64,000 nt of DNA from Alphaproteobacteria bacterium (GTDB taxonomy: Bacteria; Pseudomonadota; Alphaproteobacteria; Reyranellales; Reyranellaceae), in contig JAFKFK010000009.1 in NCBI GenBank assembly GCA_017307275.1, positions 310,001 to 374,000 on the forward strand. Direction: 5' to 3'. Made by a program: the position numbers and the translations under genes. Of this stretch, positions 11,074 through 20,217 are shown in pieces. The notes below the pieces were generated by a model that saw only the letters and a list, made by a program, of their open reading frames with translations, did not search any database and was not told the DNA's origin. Position 1 is the first letter of the stretch; each line of letters starts with the position of its first letter.

Positions 11074-12669
11074 ATGTCCGCTTCGATCACCTTATCCGGT
11101 CTCGCCTGGTCCACGCCTGACGGCCGACCGCTCTTTTCCTCTCTCGACCTGAGCTTCGAAACCGACCGCACCGGACTGGTCGGGCGGAACGGCGTGGGCA
11201 AGACCACGCTTCTCAAGCTGATATCCGGCGATCTCGCACCTCAATCGGGCAAGGTTTCCGTAAACGGTACCCTCGGCGTCCTGCGCCAAGCCGTGCAGGT
11301 GACTCCCGATGAAACCGTGGCCGATCTGTTCGGCGTGCGCGACAGCCTCGCCCTGCTGCGCCGCGCAGAAGAAGGACAGGCCAGCGTCGAAGAACTCGCG
11401 ACCGCCGACTGGACGCTGGAAGCCCGCATGGCCGCAGCGCTCGGCCGTCTCGACCTGGACGTGCAATCGGAGACTCTGCTGACGACATTGTCCGGCGGGC
11501 AACGCACGCGGGTTGGGCTCGCAGCCCTCGTCTTCTCGGAACCCGACTTCATCCTGCTGGATGAACCGACCAACAATCTCGACAGGGAGGGTCGACGGGC
11601 AGTCGTCGACCTTCTGGCGAGCTGGCGGTCGGGCGCGATCGTGGTCAGTCACGATCGCGAACTGCTCGATACGCTGGACGCCATCGTCGAGCTGACGTCG
11701 CTGGGCGCCACGCGCTACGGCGGCAACTGGAGCCACTATCGCGAGCGCAAGGCGATCGAGCTCGCGGCGGCCCGGCATGATCTTGCCGATGCCGAGAAGC
11801 GCGTCGAGGAGATCGCCCGCCGCACACAGGAGAAGGTCGAGCGCCAGTCACGCCGGGATCGCGCCGGCCGCGTCAAGAAAGAGAAAGGCGACATACCGCG
11901 TCTCGTCCTGAACGCGCGAAAGGAACTCAGCGAGAATACGAGCGGCGGCGCCGCCCGCCTCGCCGAGCGACGTCGATCGCAAGCCCTCGACGACACGGCA
12001 TCCGCTCGCCGGCGGATCGAGATCCTGCAACCTTTGTCCGTCGTGCTGCCTTCAACGAATCTACCGGCAAGCAAGACGGTGCTCAGGATCGACGGCGCAA
12101 GCGTCGGCTTCGATGCGGCCCCGCCGATTTTCCGCAATCTCTCGTTCGCGATCACTGGTCCGGAACGCATTGCCGTCACCGGGCCGAATGGCTCCGGCAA
12201 GACGACCCTGCTGGCGCTGATCACCGGACAATTAGCGCCATGGCAGGGAACGGTACGGCTCTTGACGGGCTTCGCCCTGCTCGACCAGCGTGTCAGCCTG
12301 CTCGATCCATCGGCGTCCATCCGGGACAACTTCAAGCGGCTCAATCCGCGAGCCGACGAGAACGCCTGCCGCGCCGCCCTTGCCCGCTTCATGTTCCGCG
12401 CCGATGCGGCCCTCCAAACCGTCTCCAGCTTGAGCGGCGGGCAATTGCTGCGGGCGGGGCTTGCCTGCGTTCTGGGAGGCGCGGTGCTCCCCCCTCTCCT
12501 GATCCTCGATGAACCGACGAACCATCTCGACATCGATGCGATCGAAGCGGTCGAAGCAGGCTTGCGCGCCTACGATGGTGCGCTGCTCGTCGTCAGCCAC
12601 GACGAAGCCTTCCTCGAGGCGATCGGGATTACCCGCCGCTTCGACCTCGGCGGCTCAGGCAGCGCGTAG
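11074..12669 (+). CDS. ABC-F family ATP-binding protein
   Basis: A 531-residue soluble protein with two ABC ATPase domains and no membrane segments, as in ABC-F (Uup/EttA/YheS-like) factors that act on ribosomes. Walker A motifs are GRNGVGKTT (about residue 37) and GPNGSGKTT (about 371); signatures are LSGGQRTRVGLAAL and LSGGQLLRAGLACV; Walker B motifs are ILLDEPTNNLD and LILDEPTNHLD. A charged, Arg/Lys/Glu-rich linker (about residues 220-310) joins the two domains as expected. It stands alone, and its last 15 bases overlap the convergent oxidoreductase gene. A specific role (translation, antibiotic protection) cannot be assigned. Confidence 0.9.
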   Translation: MSASITLSGLAWSTPDGRPLFSSLDLSFETDRTGLVGRNGVGKTTLLKLISGDLAPQSGKVSVNGTLGVLRQAVQVTPDETVADLFGVRDSLALLRRAEEGQASVEELATADWTLEARMAAALGRLDLDVQSETLLTTLSGGQRTRVGLAALVFSEPDFILLDEPTNNLDREGRRAVVDLLASWRSGAIVVSHDRELLDTLDAIVELTSLGATRYGGNWSHYRERKAIELAAARHDLADAEKRVEEIARRTQEKVERQSRRDRAGRVKKEKGDIPRLVLNARKELSENTSGGAARLAERRRSQALDDTASARRRIEILQPLSVVLPSTNLPASKTVLRIDGASVGFDAAPPIFRNLSFAITGPERIAVTGPNGSGKTTLLALITGQLAPWQGTVRLLTGFALLDQRVSLLDPSASIRDNFKRLNPRADENACRAALARFMFRADAALQTVSSLSGGQLLRAGLACVLGGAVLPPLLILDEPTNHLDIDAIEAVEAGLRAYDGALLVVSHDEAFLEAIGITRRFDLGGSGSA

Positions 12670-14709
12670 CCAGATCGCGGTGTCGTGGAATGCCGCGCCG
12701 CCGCTCGGCGGCACGGGATCGGCACCGATCAGGACATTGACGCCGACGCGACCCGGATAAGCGTCGCTCGGCCAGTTGCCTTCGACCACGACGACACCGG
12801 GCTTGGCCGTCTCCAATGGACGCACGCGCAGGCTCACCTCGCCGCGCTCGTTGCCGATCCTGACGAGCGTTCCTTCGACGACGCCCAAGCGTGCCGCATC
12901 GTCGGGATGGATCACGGCGCGCGGCTCGACTTCGCGCGCGATCGAACCCGGCGTCTCGGTAAAGGTCGTATTGAGGAAGGTGCGGGCCGGCGGCACGATC
13001 AGGCGGAACGGCAGTTCATCTGTTGCCTGCTCGACATTCTCGCGATGCACGGGAAGCGCCGTCATGCCCGTGTGATAGGGACCCACCGCCGCCCAGTTCG
13101 GCTTGAAGTGGAAACGGCCATCGCTCGACGGGAAGCCGTCGAGGAAATGTTCCTTCTCGAAGCTCTGGGCGCAGTCGAGCCAGCCGCGCTCCTTCGCTTC
13201 TTCCCAGGTGCCCCTGCCGGACACACGCAAGGTCGCATCGAGCATGTCGACGGCACTCATCTCGAAGCTCGGATGGTTGGCGCCCAGCCGCTTCGCCAGT
13301 TGGCAGATCAGTTCGTGGTTGGTGCGGCACTCTTCATACCGATCCAATACCCGCGGACCGACGGTGATGTGCGTCTGCCCATAGGCCAGGTAGAGGTCGT
13401 CGTATTCGAGAAACATCGCCGCCGGCAGCAGGATGTCGGCGTACTTCGCCGTCGCCGTCATGAACTGCTCGTGCACGCACAGGAACAGGTCTTCGCGGCC
13501 CAACCCCTTCGCCACGGCCGCGCTGTCCGGCGCAACATTCGCCGAGTTGGCGTTCTGCATCAGCATCGCCATCACCGGCGGCCCGCCGGCGAGCGCCGTC
13601 TGGTCGCCGCACAGGATCGGACCGATGCGCGACTGGTCGAGCACGCGTGTCGCGGGATTGAGGAGGTCGAGGCCCCAGGCGAGCTTGAGGTCGAGGTTCC
13701 AGATGTCCCAATTGATGAAGAAGGCGCCGCCACCCGAATGCTTCCAGGCGCCGGTGATCGCCGGCAGGCAGCTCACCGCGTGCATTGCCGAGGAACCGTT
13801 GCGTGAGCGCGTGAAGCCGAACCCGAGACGCAGGAAGGATCGTTCGGTGCGGCCATAGAGCCGCGCGAAGTCGACAATCTCCTCGACCGAAAGCCCGGTA
13901 AGGTCGGCCGCCCATTCCGGCGTCTTGTCGGCAAGGTGAGCTTCGACGTCGGCACCGAAATCGGTGTAGCGCGCGAGATAGTCGCGGTCGGCGAAGCCTT
14001 CCTTCAGGAGGACATGCATCATCGCCAGTGCCAGTGCGCCGTCGCTGCCGGGACGCAGCACCAGGGCGATATCCGCCGCCTCGACAGTCGGCGTGCGATA
14101 GACGTCGATCACCACGAGCTTGGCGCCGCGCTGTTTGCGCGCCTTGGCGATGTGCGTCATCGCGTTGACCTGCGTGGAAACCGGATTGCCGCCCCACACG
14201 ATGATCAGGTCGGACTGCGCCATCTCGCGCGGATCGGGCCCCATGAGCTTGCCCACGCCTGCCCGCCAGCCCGCTTCGGCCGGCGTCATGCAGATGGTGC
14301 TGTGCTGGCGGGAATAGCCAAAGGCATGGCGCAACCGGTCGATGCCCCAGCGCTGGACCACGCCCATCGTGCCGCCGGAGTGATAGGGCCAGACCGACTG
14401 GCTGCCATGGGTCTGCGTCGCCCGCACGAAAGCTTCGGCAACTTCGTCGAGCGCCGCTTCCCAGGAGATCGGACGAAACTCGCCTGCGCCCTTCTCGCCG
14501 ACCCGCTGCAGCGGCTGCTTCAGACGGTCAGGGTGATGGGCGCGCTCGGCATAGCGCGCGACCTTGGCACAAACGACGCCGTCGGTGTAGCTGTTGGCCG
14601 CAGCGCCGCGGATGCGGCCGATCCGGGTCGACGACAGGCGCTCGACCTCGAGCGAACAACCGCTCGGACAGTCGTGCGGACACGCCGACTTCCAGAACTC
14701 CTTGCCCAT
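12655..14709 (-). CDS. Molybdopterin-dependent oxidoreductase, DMSO reductase superfamily
   Basis: A 684-residue enzyme with the N-terminal [4Fe-4S] motif C10-x3-C14-x3-C18-x28-C47 (CPHDCPSGC then VVCAK), the molybdopterin domains (IIVWGGNPVSTQVNAMTH; LVVIDVYRTPT) and the C-terminal cofactor-binding barrel (RVGVNVLIGADPVPPSGGAAFHDT). The ATG at 14709 has GGAGGA upstream. No Tat signal is visible, so it is probably cytoplasmic. No electron-transfer subunit genes lie beside it. The TetR-like gene ends 68 bases upstream on the same strand. Related single-subunit proteins are annotated only as molybdopterin oxidoreductases; the substrate is unknown. Confidence 0.88.
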   Translation of the reverse strand: MGKEFWKSACPHDCPSGCSLEVERLSSTRIGRIRGAAANSYTDGVVCAKVARYAERAHHPDRLKQPLQRVGEKGAGEFRPISWEAALDEVAEAFVRATQTHGSQSVWPYHSGGTMGVVQRWGIDRLRHAFGYSRQHSTICMTPAEAGWRAGVGKLMGPDPREMAQSDLIIVWGGNPVSTQVNAMTHIAKARKQRGAKLVVIDVYRTPTVEAADIALVLRPGSDGALALAMMHVLLKEGFADRDYLARYTDFGADVEAHLADKTPEWAADLTGLSVEEIVDFARLYGRTERSFLRLGFGFTRSRNGSSAMHAVSCLPAITGAWKHSGGGAFFINWDIWNLDLKLAWGLDLLNPATRVLDQSRIGPILCGDQTALAGGPPVMAMLMQNANSANVAPDSAAVAKGLGREDLFLCVHEQFMTATAKYADILLPAAMFLEYDDLYLAYGQTHITVGPRVLDRYEECRTNHELICQLAKRLGANHPSFEMSAVDMLDATLRVSGRGTWEEAKERGWLDCAQSFEKEHFLDGFPSSDGRFHFKPNWAAVGPYHTGMTALPVHRENVEQATDELPFRLIVPPARTFLNTTFTETPGSIAREVEPRAVIHPDDAARLGVVEGTLVRIGNERGEVSLRVRPLETAKPGVVVVEGNWPSDAYPGRVGVNVLIGADPVPPSGGAAFHDTAIWLRAA

Positions 14710-14777
14710 GGACGCTCCTCCCCACAACCGGGCGGAGCGTAGCACGCCCGTCTAGTCTATCGCGAGCAAGTGGCGCG

Positions 14778-15446
14778 TCATCGCGCGGCCGCGGCAGCAC
14801 CAGGTTTCTCGGCACCGGAAAGTGCCGCGGCAAGGATCCGGTCGACATACCAAACCCACTGTTCGCACACCTTCTCGACCGAAAGATTCTCGAAGTAACG
14901 ATGATACTGCCAACTCTCCAGGCTGGTCGTCGCATTCAGAAGCTGCAGCCAGTTCGCGCGATCAACCTCGCTGCTGCCGGTGAGCTCGTTCTGATAAAGC
15001 TCCACCATGCGATCCTTCAAGACCTTGTGGCGGATCTGATCCAGACGGTCCCTGATGCCTGCCAGATGATCGTGCTGCATCATGAAGTGCCATAGCGGCC
15101 CCCACTCTTCGTACTCCTCGACCTGGAACTTGACGATTGCCTGCAGGCGGAAGTGGCGGCCGAGGCCGCCCAGTGGGGTGTCGAACTTGCGCAAGTTGCC
15201 ACCGATCACATGGTCGAGTGCCGCCAGGCGCAGAGTATGCGTGTCGGACATGCGTTCATAAACCGACCGCAAGGCACAACCCGCAACCTCGGAAACCTCC
15301 CTCATCGATGGTTCGCGCAAGTTCAGCCTGACGAGAAGCAGATAGGCCGACATGATGTTGAGCTTGGTGCGCTCGCTGCGCCGCAGGCGACCGTCTGCCA
15401 CCACTATCCGACCCAGTTCGGGTTTGCGCGGCTTGGCGTCCTTCAT
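14778..15446 (-). CDS. TetR-like transcriptional regulator
   Basis: A 222-residue, probably all-helical protein. Residues 20-75 resemble a TetR helix-turn-helix (LREPSMREVSEVAGCALRSVYERM, then DTHTLRLAALDHV). The remainder looks like a variable ligand domain rich in aromatic residues. The ATG at 15446 gives a short basic tail before the helix-turn-helix; an earlier ATG adds 19 residues of less likely sequence. It sits just upstream of, and in line with, the molybdopterin oxidoreductase gene and may regulate or be co-transcribed with it. The family call rests on the helix-turn-helix only. Confidence 0.65.
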   Translation of the reverse strand: MKDAKPRKPELGRIVVADGRLRRSERTKLNIMSAYLLLVRLNLREPSMREVSEVAGCALRSVYERMSDTHTLRLAALDHVIGGNLRKFDTPLGGLGRHFRLQAIVKFQVEEYEEWGPLWHFMMQHDHLAGIRDRLDQIRHKVLKDRMVELYQNELTGSSEVDRANWLQLLNATTSLESWQYHRYFENLSVEKVCEQWVWYVDRILAAALSGAEKPGAAAAAR

Positions 15447-16059
15447 CGGATGCACTCTGGTGCCGGCAACATGCGAGAGCGGAGCGGGATCGTCGCATCC
15501 CACCCACTCGATGCGCGTTCACCCAATTCGATCAGCCGCCTGACGGCCGTCACGACGCTACCTCCGACAACCGCCACACCGCTCGGCACATCAACCCCAC
15601 ACGCAAGCTGCCGATGATTGAGGGTCAGTGTCGTTCAGTGACGGCTGACGCTTCCCAAGATGACCACCACAGTCACGAAGCAGCTATCATCGGGTTGTAG
15701 CGTCACCTTTTTTCATCATCTGCCCGCGATCGGATTGGAATGCCCGCGTTCGGCAATTTTCTGGTCGGCCTGTGCGACACCGCTCGCGCCTTAAAAGCTG
15801 AACGTTTCTTCCTCTTCAGTGAGAACATCGACAGGAAAGAACTGAAAGGAGCCGGACACGGACAACAATCGAATTGCTGCGACTACGAATGCTCCTTTTG
15901 AGCATCAACAGTCCCTGATCGGCAGAAATCCCCCTATACAAACAGGCGTCGGAGGCCCGAAAATGGCCCACAGATCGCTATATTAGCACTATAACTGCAA
16001 AATACACCGACCCTGTCGACGGCTACTATTGATCCAGCACGATCATCAGGAAGGAAGCG
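15447..16059. other. Intergenic region without convincing genes
   Basis: About 610 bases between two divergent regulator genes. The stretch 15900-16060 is clearly richer in A and T than its surroundings (for example TATATTAGCACTATAACTG near 15979-15997), and AGGAAGGAAGCG precedes the downstream ATG, so promoters for the AraC gene and probably for the TetR-like gene lie here. Open frames in the region are short and lack ribosome-binding sites. No repeat or RNA structure was convincing. Confidence 0.5.
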
Positions 16060-17130
16060 ATGACAACATCCACCCTCCTGCAGGCCATCGATCGATTTGT
16101 CTCCACTGCAAGGGATAAGAGTGCCGCCGGCGAGAATGGCCGGTTTCGCCATTTCGTCTTCGGGAACCCGAACGGCGCGGCGACGGCCGTCGACGACGCA
16201 CCGAGCCTGATCCGAGCCCTCTCGACCATCGAAGGGCCAACCCGGCCGAAAGGCGAAGCCTATGTCCTGCGGGCGGGCGGCGTGCGGCTTGCCTACCTCT
16301 CTGCCGAGACTCCCTTCGAAGTCGAGACGGAGCCCGAGCAGAATCACCTGTCGGTGCGCTATGTCATCAGCGGCAAGAGCACCTACTCAATGAAGGGTTC
16401 CGTCATCACGACGGTGAAGCCCGGCGACTACACTTTCCGGTTCAGTAAGAGCCCGCTCATACGGCTGTCGGCATCGGACAGCTACAGTGCTCTTCTGCTC
16501 TCCATCCCGATACCAACCGAGCGGCGCTTCTCGATCGACATTCGGGAAGATACCAATCAGTACATCAAGCAGTATCTGGAGAATGGCTTCATCGCCATCA
16601 GCCAGTCGAGCTTGTGGGGTGTACATCTCGCCTATGCCCTCAATTACGCCATCGAAGACGTCTTCTCCGGTGTCGATGCCTGCACGCCCAATTCGGTCCT
16701 GAAAGAATTCCTATATCTGCTTTGTACCCAGGAATTGGCGGCTCAAGTGCAGAGTCGTGACGTGAACCAGCAATACATGGTCGTGCCCCTCAAGCTGAAA
16801 ATTGCCGAAAATTTCGTGATCGCGAATGCGGCGAAGGCACCGTCGGTCGAGGATGTTGCCACCGAGGCCAGGCTGAGCGTGCGCAGCCTCCATACACTTT
16901 TCGTCAAGTTTCGCGGCAGCTCACCCAGCGAGTTCATTCGCGAGCATCGACTTGCGGGGATCCGCAGCGCCCTGCGCAGCGCACGATCTGGCACCACCGT
17001 GTCGGAGATCGCGATTGCATGGAGTTATCACAACTTCGGCAACTTCGCGGCCACCTACAAGAAGCGCTTTGGCGAACTTCCATCGGAGACGCTGGGTTGC
17101 GCGGAGCGTCGAGCGGCAAGCCGACGATAA
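16060..17130 (+). CDS. AraC family transcriptional regulator (copy 1 of a tandem pair)
   Basis: A 356-residue regulator with an AraC-binding-like N-terminal sensor domain (about 50-230) and a C-terminal double helix-turn-helix (about 250-350). In the latter, APSVEDVATEARLSVRSLHTLF is the first recognition unit and VSEIAIAWSYHNFGNFAATYKKRFGELPS the second. A strong AGGAAGGAAG precedes the ATG. The gene is followed 124 bases later by a paralogue with almost the same DNA-binding domain. No target operon is adjacent on this strand, so the regulon is unknown. Confidence 0.88.
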   Translation: MTTSTLLQAIDRFVSTARDKSAAGENGRFRHFVFGNPNGAATAVDDAPSLIRALSTIEGPTRPKGEAYVLRAGGVRLAYLSAETPFEVETEPEQNHLSVRYVISGKSTYSMKGSVITTVKPGDYTFRFSKSPLIRLSASDSYSALLLSIPIPTERRFSIDIREDTNQYIKQYLENGFIAISQSSLWGVHLAYALNYAIEDVFSGVDACTPNSVLKEFLYLLCTQELAAQVQSRDVNQQYMVVPLKLKIAENFVIANAAKAPSVEDVATEARLSVRSLHTLFVKFRGSSPSEFIREHRLAGIRSALRSARSGTTVSEIAIAWSYHNFGNFAATYKKRFGELPSETLGCAERRAASRR

Positions 17131-17254
17131 CCCGGCACCCCACTCGACAACCGCGTTGCCAGTGCAAAATGTCCACGCAAAGCTGCGGATGTTTGCCGAG
17201 TGTGCTGAAGGTAGTGACCATGTGCTGCGCGTTTCTGCAGGAAGTCAGTCGTCA

Positions 17255-18307
17255 ATGACGACGCCTCATCTGCAGCAGGCGATTGATCGCTTTATTGCAA
17301 CAGCCAGGGACAAGAACAACGGAGGGGAGAACGGCCCATTCGTCCATCGCATCACGACAGGCCAACAGGGACGACAAACCATCATTGAAGGTGTTCCAGG
17401 CGAGCCTCGTATTCTTTCGGCAGAAGATGCGAGGTCGGACTTCAGGGGCGAGGTCTGCGCCTTGGTGGCCGGCGGAGTCCGCTTCGTCCATTGCGCCTAT
17501 GAAGGCCGCGGCGTTACCGAGTTCACCCTCGATTCGGAGTATCTGGGAGTCCACTACACGAGCCGTGGGGAACGTACCTACTCGGTAAACAACGCGATCA
17601 TCGCGCGGGCACAGGCCGGCGACTACGTCTTCGCGATCAACAAGAGCCCCCTCCTCAAACTCTCCGTATCGGACAACTTCACCGGTCTTTCCGTCTTCAT
17701 CCCCATACCGGCAGCACAGCGTTTCTCACTCCGGAGCAGGCTCGGTACCGAGGAAGAAGGTCTCAAGCAGTATCTCGAGCACGGCCTCGTCGTCTCTGGC
17801 CCCTCAAGCATTTGGGGTGCACACCTTGCCTACGCCTTGGACCATGCTGTCGAGTTGTCCTCTTCCGGAGTGGACACGAACGCCACTAGCCACCTTCTGG
17901 ACGAGTACCTGTATCTGATCTTCTGCCAAGAACTGGCAACTCAGGCGCAGCTGCGCGATACGGATCAGCAGTATGTAGCCATACCTCTCGCGCTGAAGAC
18001 AGCCGAGGCTTTCGTGATAGACAATGTCGTACGAGCACCTTCGGTCAAGGAAGTCGCGGTCGAGGCCGGATTGAGTGTGCGCAGCCTCCATACTCTGTTC
18101 GTCAAGTTCCGCGGCATGTCGCCCAGCGAGTTCATCCGCGAGCGTCGACTGATCGGGATCCGCAATGCGTTGCGCCACGCCAAGAGCAACGCAACCATAT
18201 CGGAGGTCGCGACATTCTGGGGCTACCATAACTTCGGAAACTTCGCGGCCGCCTACAAGAAGCGCTTCGGCGAACTACCCTCGGAAACGCTGGGCCGCGC
18301 GGAGTGA
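17255..18307 (+). CDS. AraC family transcriptional regulator (copy 2 of a tandem pair)
   Basis: A 350-residue paralogue of the preceding regulator, aligned from its first residues (MTTPHLQQAIDRFIATARDK against MTTSTLLQAIDRFVSTARDK). The C-terminal helix-turn-helix block is nearly identical (SVRSLHTLFVKFRG, then FGNFAAAYKKRFGELPS), while the sensor domain between residues 30 and 130 has diverged strongly. That pattern suggests duplication followed by a change of ligand with retained DNA target. The ATG at 17255 matches the start of copy 1; the longer open frame extends into copy 1 and was rejected. Confidence 0.88.
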   Translation: MTTPHLQQAIDRFIATARDKNNGGENGPFVHRITTGQQGRQTIIEGVPGEPRILSAEDARSDFRGEVCALVAGGVRFVHCAYEGRGVTEFTLDSEYLGVHYTSRGERTYSVNNAIIARAQAGDYVFAINKSPLLKLSVSDNFTGLSVFIPIPAAQRFSLRSRLGTEEEGLKQYLEHGLVVSGPSSIWGAHLAYALDHAVELSSSGVDTNATSHLLDEYLYLIFCQELATQAQLRDTDQQYVAIPLALKTAEAFVIDNVVRAPSVKEVAVEAGLSVRSLHTLFVKFRGMSPSEFIRERRLIGIRNALRHAKSNATISEVATFWGYHNFGNFAAAYKKRFGELPSETLGRAE

Positions 18308-18330
18308 CTGATCGTCTTGCGTAAGGATCG

Positions 18331-18819
18331 TTAGCCAGGAATCGGGACGGCAAGCCCGACTTTCACACGGTCCATGGCGACAAAGGTTCGGAACCGTTTG
18401 ACATTGTTGTTCCCGAAGAACAGGCGCCGCGTGACGGTTTCATAGGCCGCCATCGTCGGCACCAGCATGATCAGAATGAAGTCGGCCTCGCCCGTCACGT
18501 AGTAGCACTGCTGCACTTCGGGTGCGGCGGTGAACTCGCGCTTCGCTGCATCGATCAGATCGGCGCGCTCGCTCTCCATCTCCACCTCGACAAAGATGGT
18601 GATGGGGTGGCCGACCGTCGCCGGGTCAATCACCGCGACATGGGCCTGGATCACCCCCGCCTCCTCCAGACGTTTGATGCGGCGCTGCACTGCCGGCGCA
18701 GACAGGTTGACCGCCTCGCCGATCACACGCTGCGGCGTCGTGTTGTTCTTCTGCAAAATGCCGATGATGGCGAGGTCGAAGCGGTCGAGCGAAACGGCTG
18801 CAGGGGAAGGCTGGGTCAA
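18331..18819 (-). CDS. Lrp/AsnC family transcriptional regulator
   Basis: A 162-residue regulator with an N-terminal helix-turn-helix (SLDRFDLAIIGILQKNNTTPQRVIGEAVNLSAPAVQRRIKRLEEAGVI, about residues 10-58) and a C-terminal RAM/AsnC ligand domain (CYYVTGEADFILIMLVP). The start is probably TTG at 18819: GGGAG lies six bases upstream and there is no ATG at a sensible distance. The open frame continues far upstream only as the antisense of the ammonia-lyase gene. It is divergent from that gene with about 105 bases between them, and probably controls it in response to an amino acid. Confidence 0.85.
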   Translation of the reverse strand: MTQPSPAAVSLDRFDLAIIGILQKNNTTPQRVIGEAVNLSAPAVQRRIKRLEEAGVIQAHVAVIDPATVGHPITIFVEVEMESERADLIDAAKREFTAAPEVQQCYYVTGEADFILIMLVPTMAAYETVTRRLFFGNNNVKRFRTFVAMDRVKVGLAVPIPG

Positions 18820-18924
18820 GATCCGCTCCCGACGAACTAAACTTGCAAATAGACGGGAAAAATACAGCGCTCTTTTCAGGTTCCGAGCAATAGATTTGCG
18901 CCGTCCAGCCAGATGCGGAGTGCC

Positions 18925-20118
18925 ATGTTCCTCACCAACAACCATCCCGACTACAGGGCGCAGCTCGATCCCGTCGATGCGGAAACCCTCGGCATCGCAG
19001 CCGCCCGCGAGGTCGAGCGCTTCCTCGGCCATCGGTACAACCATGCCGAAACACCGCTGCATTCGCTGCCTGGCCTCGCCGCACAGCTTGGTCTCGCCTC
19101 GCTCCACATAAAGGACGAAGGCCAACGCCTTGGCCTCGGCAGTTTCAAGGCGCTCGGCGGTTCCTATGCCGTCATCCGGCTGGTCCTCGAGGAAGCGTCG
19201 CGCCGGTTGGGCCGCACCGTCGATGTCGGCGAGCTGCACGATGCGGCGGTCAAAGCCATCGCGGCCACCATGACCTTTGCGTGCGCCACCGACGGCAATC
19301 ATGGCCGCTCGGTCGCACAGGGAGCCGCTCTCGTGGGCGCTCGTTCCGTGATCTTCGTCCACGGCGGCGTCAGCGACCGACGCGTCGCCGCAATCGCCCG
19401 CTTCGGCGCCGAGATGGTTCGCGTGGAAGGTACCTACGACGACTCGGTGATCGAAGCGGCGCGCGTCGCCAACGAAAAAGGTTGGACCATCGTCTCCGAT
19501 ACGTCCTGGCCGGGTTACGAGCGCATCCCCTTGCTGGTCATGCAGGGCTACACGGCAATCGTGCATGAAGCCCTGCGCCAGCTTGCCGATCCGCCAACGC
19601 ATGTCTTCGTGCAAGCCGGTGTCGGCGGTGTCGCAGCCGCTATTGCCGGCTATCTCGCCCTGGCCCTTGGTGACAACAGACCTCGATTTGTCGTGGTCGA
19701 GCCCGCACGTGCTGCATGCCTCTTCGAGACGGCCAAGGCCGGTCACCTGGTGAAGATCGCGCATGGCGAGCCGACGGTGATGGCGATGCTCGAATGCTAC
19801 GAGCCGTCGCGTGTGGCCTGGCGTGTGCTCGCGCGCGCCGCCGACGCCTTCATGACAGTTGAAGAGGAAGATGCGGTCGCGGCGATGAATCGCCTTGCGC
19901 GCCCGGCCGGCGGGGATCCCGTCATCGTGGGGGGCGAGAGCGGTGTCGCGGGTCTGGCCGGTCTGACACGAGCAGCAACGATCCCGGAACTCGGCGCAAA
20001 GCTTGCCCTCGATCGTTCGTCGCGCGTCCTCGTCATCAACACGGAGGGAGCAACGGATCCCGTGCGCTATGCCGAACTCGTCGGGCTCGATGCGCCAACT
20101 CGTCGCGACGGCCAATAG
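18925..20118 (+). CDS. dpaL: Diaminopropionate ammonia-lyase
   Basis: A 397-residue fold-type II PLP enzyme that converts 2,3-diaminopropionate to pyruvate and ammonia. The PLP lysine lies in LGLGSFKALGGSYAV; FACATDGNHGRSVAQGA is the phosphate/substrate loop of the threonine dehydratase fold, and VQAGVGGVAAAIAGYL is the glycine loop that binds PLP phosphate. N-terminal FLTNNHPDY and the length match YgeX/DpaL proteins well. ATG 18925 (with GGAG just before it) was preferred to ATG 18913. A divergent Lrp-type regulator is the likely controller. A related dehydratase with another substrate is possible but less likely. Confidence 0.88.
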   Translation: MFLTNNHPDYRAQLDPVDAETLGIAAAREVERFLGHRYNHAETPLHSLPGLAAQLGLASLHIKDEGQRLGLGSFKALGGSYAVIRLVLEEASRRLGRTVDVGELHDAAVKAIAATMTFACATDGNHGRSVAQGAALVGARSVIFVHGGVSDRRVAAIARFGAEMVRVEGTYDDSVIEAARVANEKGWTIVSDTSWPGYERIPLLVMQGYTAIVHEALRQLADPPTHVFVQAGVGGVAAAIAGYLALALGDNRPRFVVVEPARAACLFETAKAGHLVKIAHGEPTVMAMLECYEPSRVAWRVLARAADAFMTVEEEDAVAAMNRLARPAGGDPVIVGGESGVAGLAGLTRAATIPELGAKLALDRSSRVLVINTEGATDPVRYAELVGLDAPTRRDGQ

Positions 20119-20217
20119 GCAGCATTCGACCCGTTTTGGATCGGTTTCCTCTGGCATGGGGTCCATCCCACTGGCAGTACGAGCCTCCTTCCATCAGACA
20201 CGTGCTCACCGTCCCTC

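Noticed and set aside
18820-20166. Long upstream extension of the Lrp-type frame
   Set aside because: It is the antisense of the ammonia-lyase gene, and a TTG with a good ribosome-binding site gives a normal-length Lrp protein.
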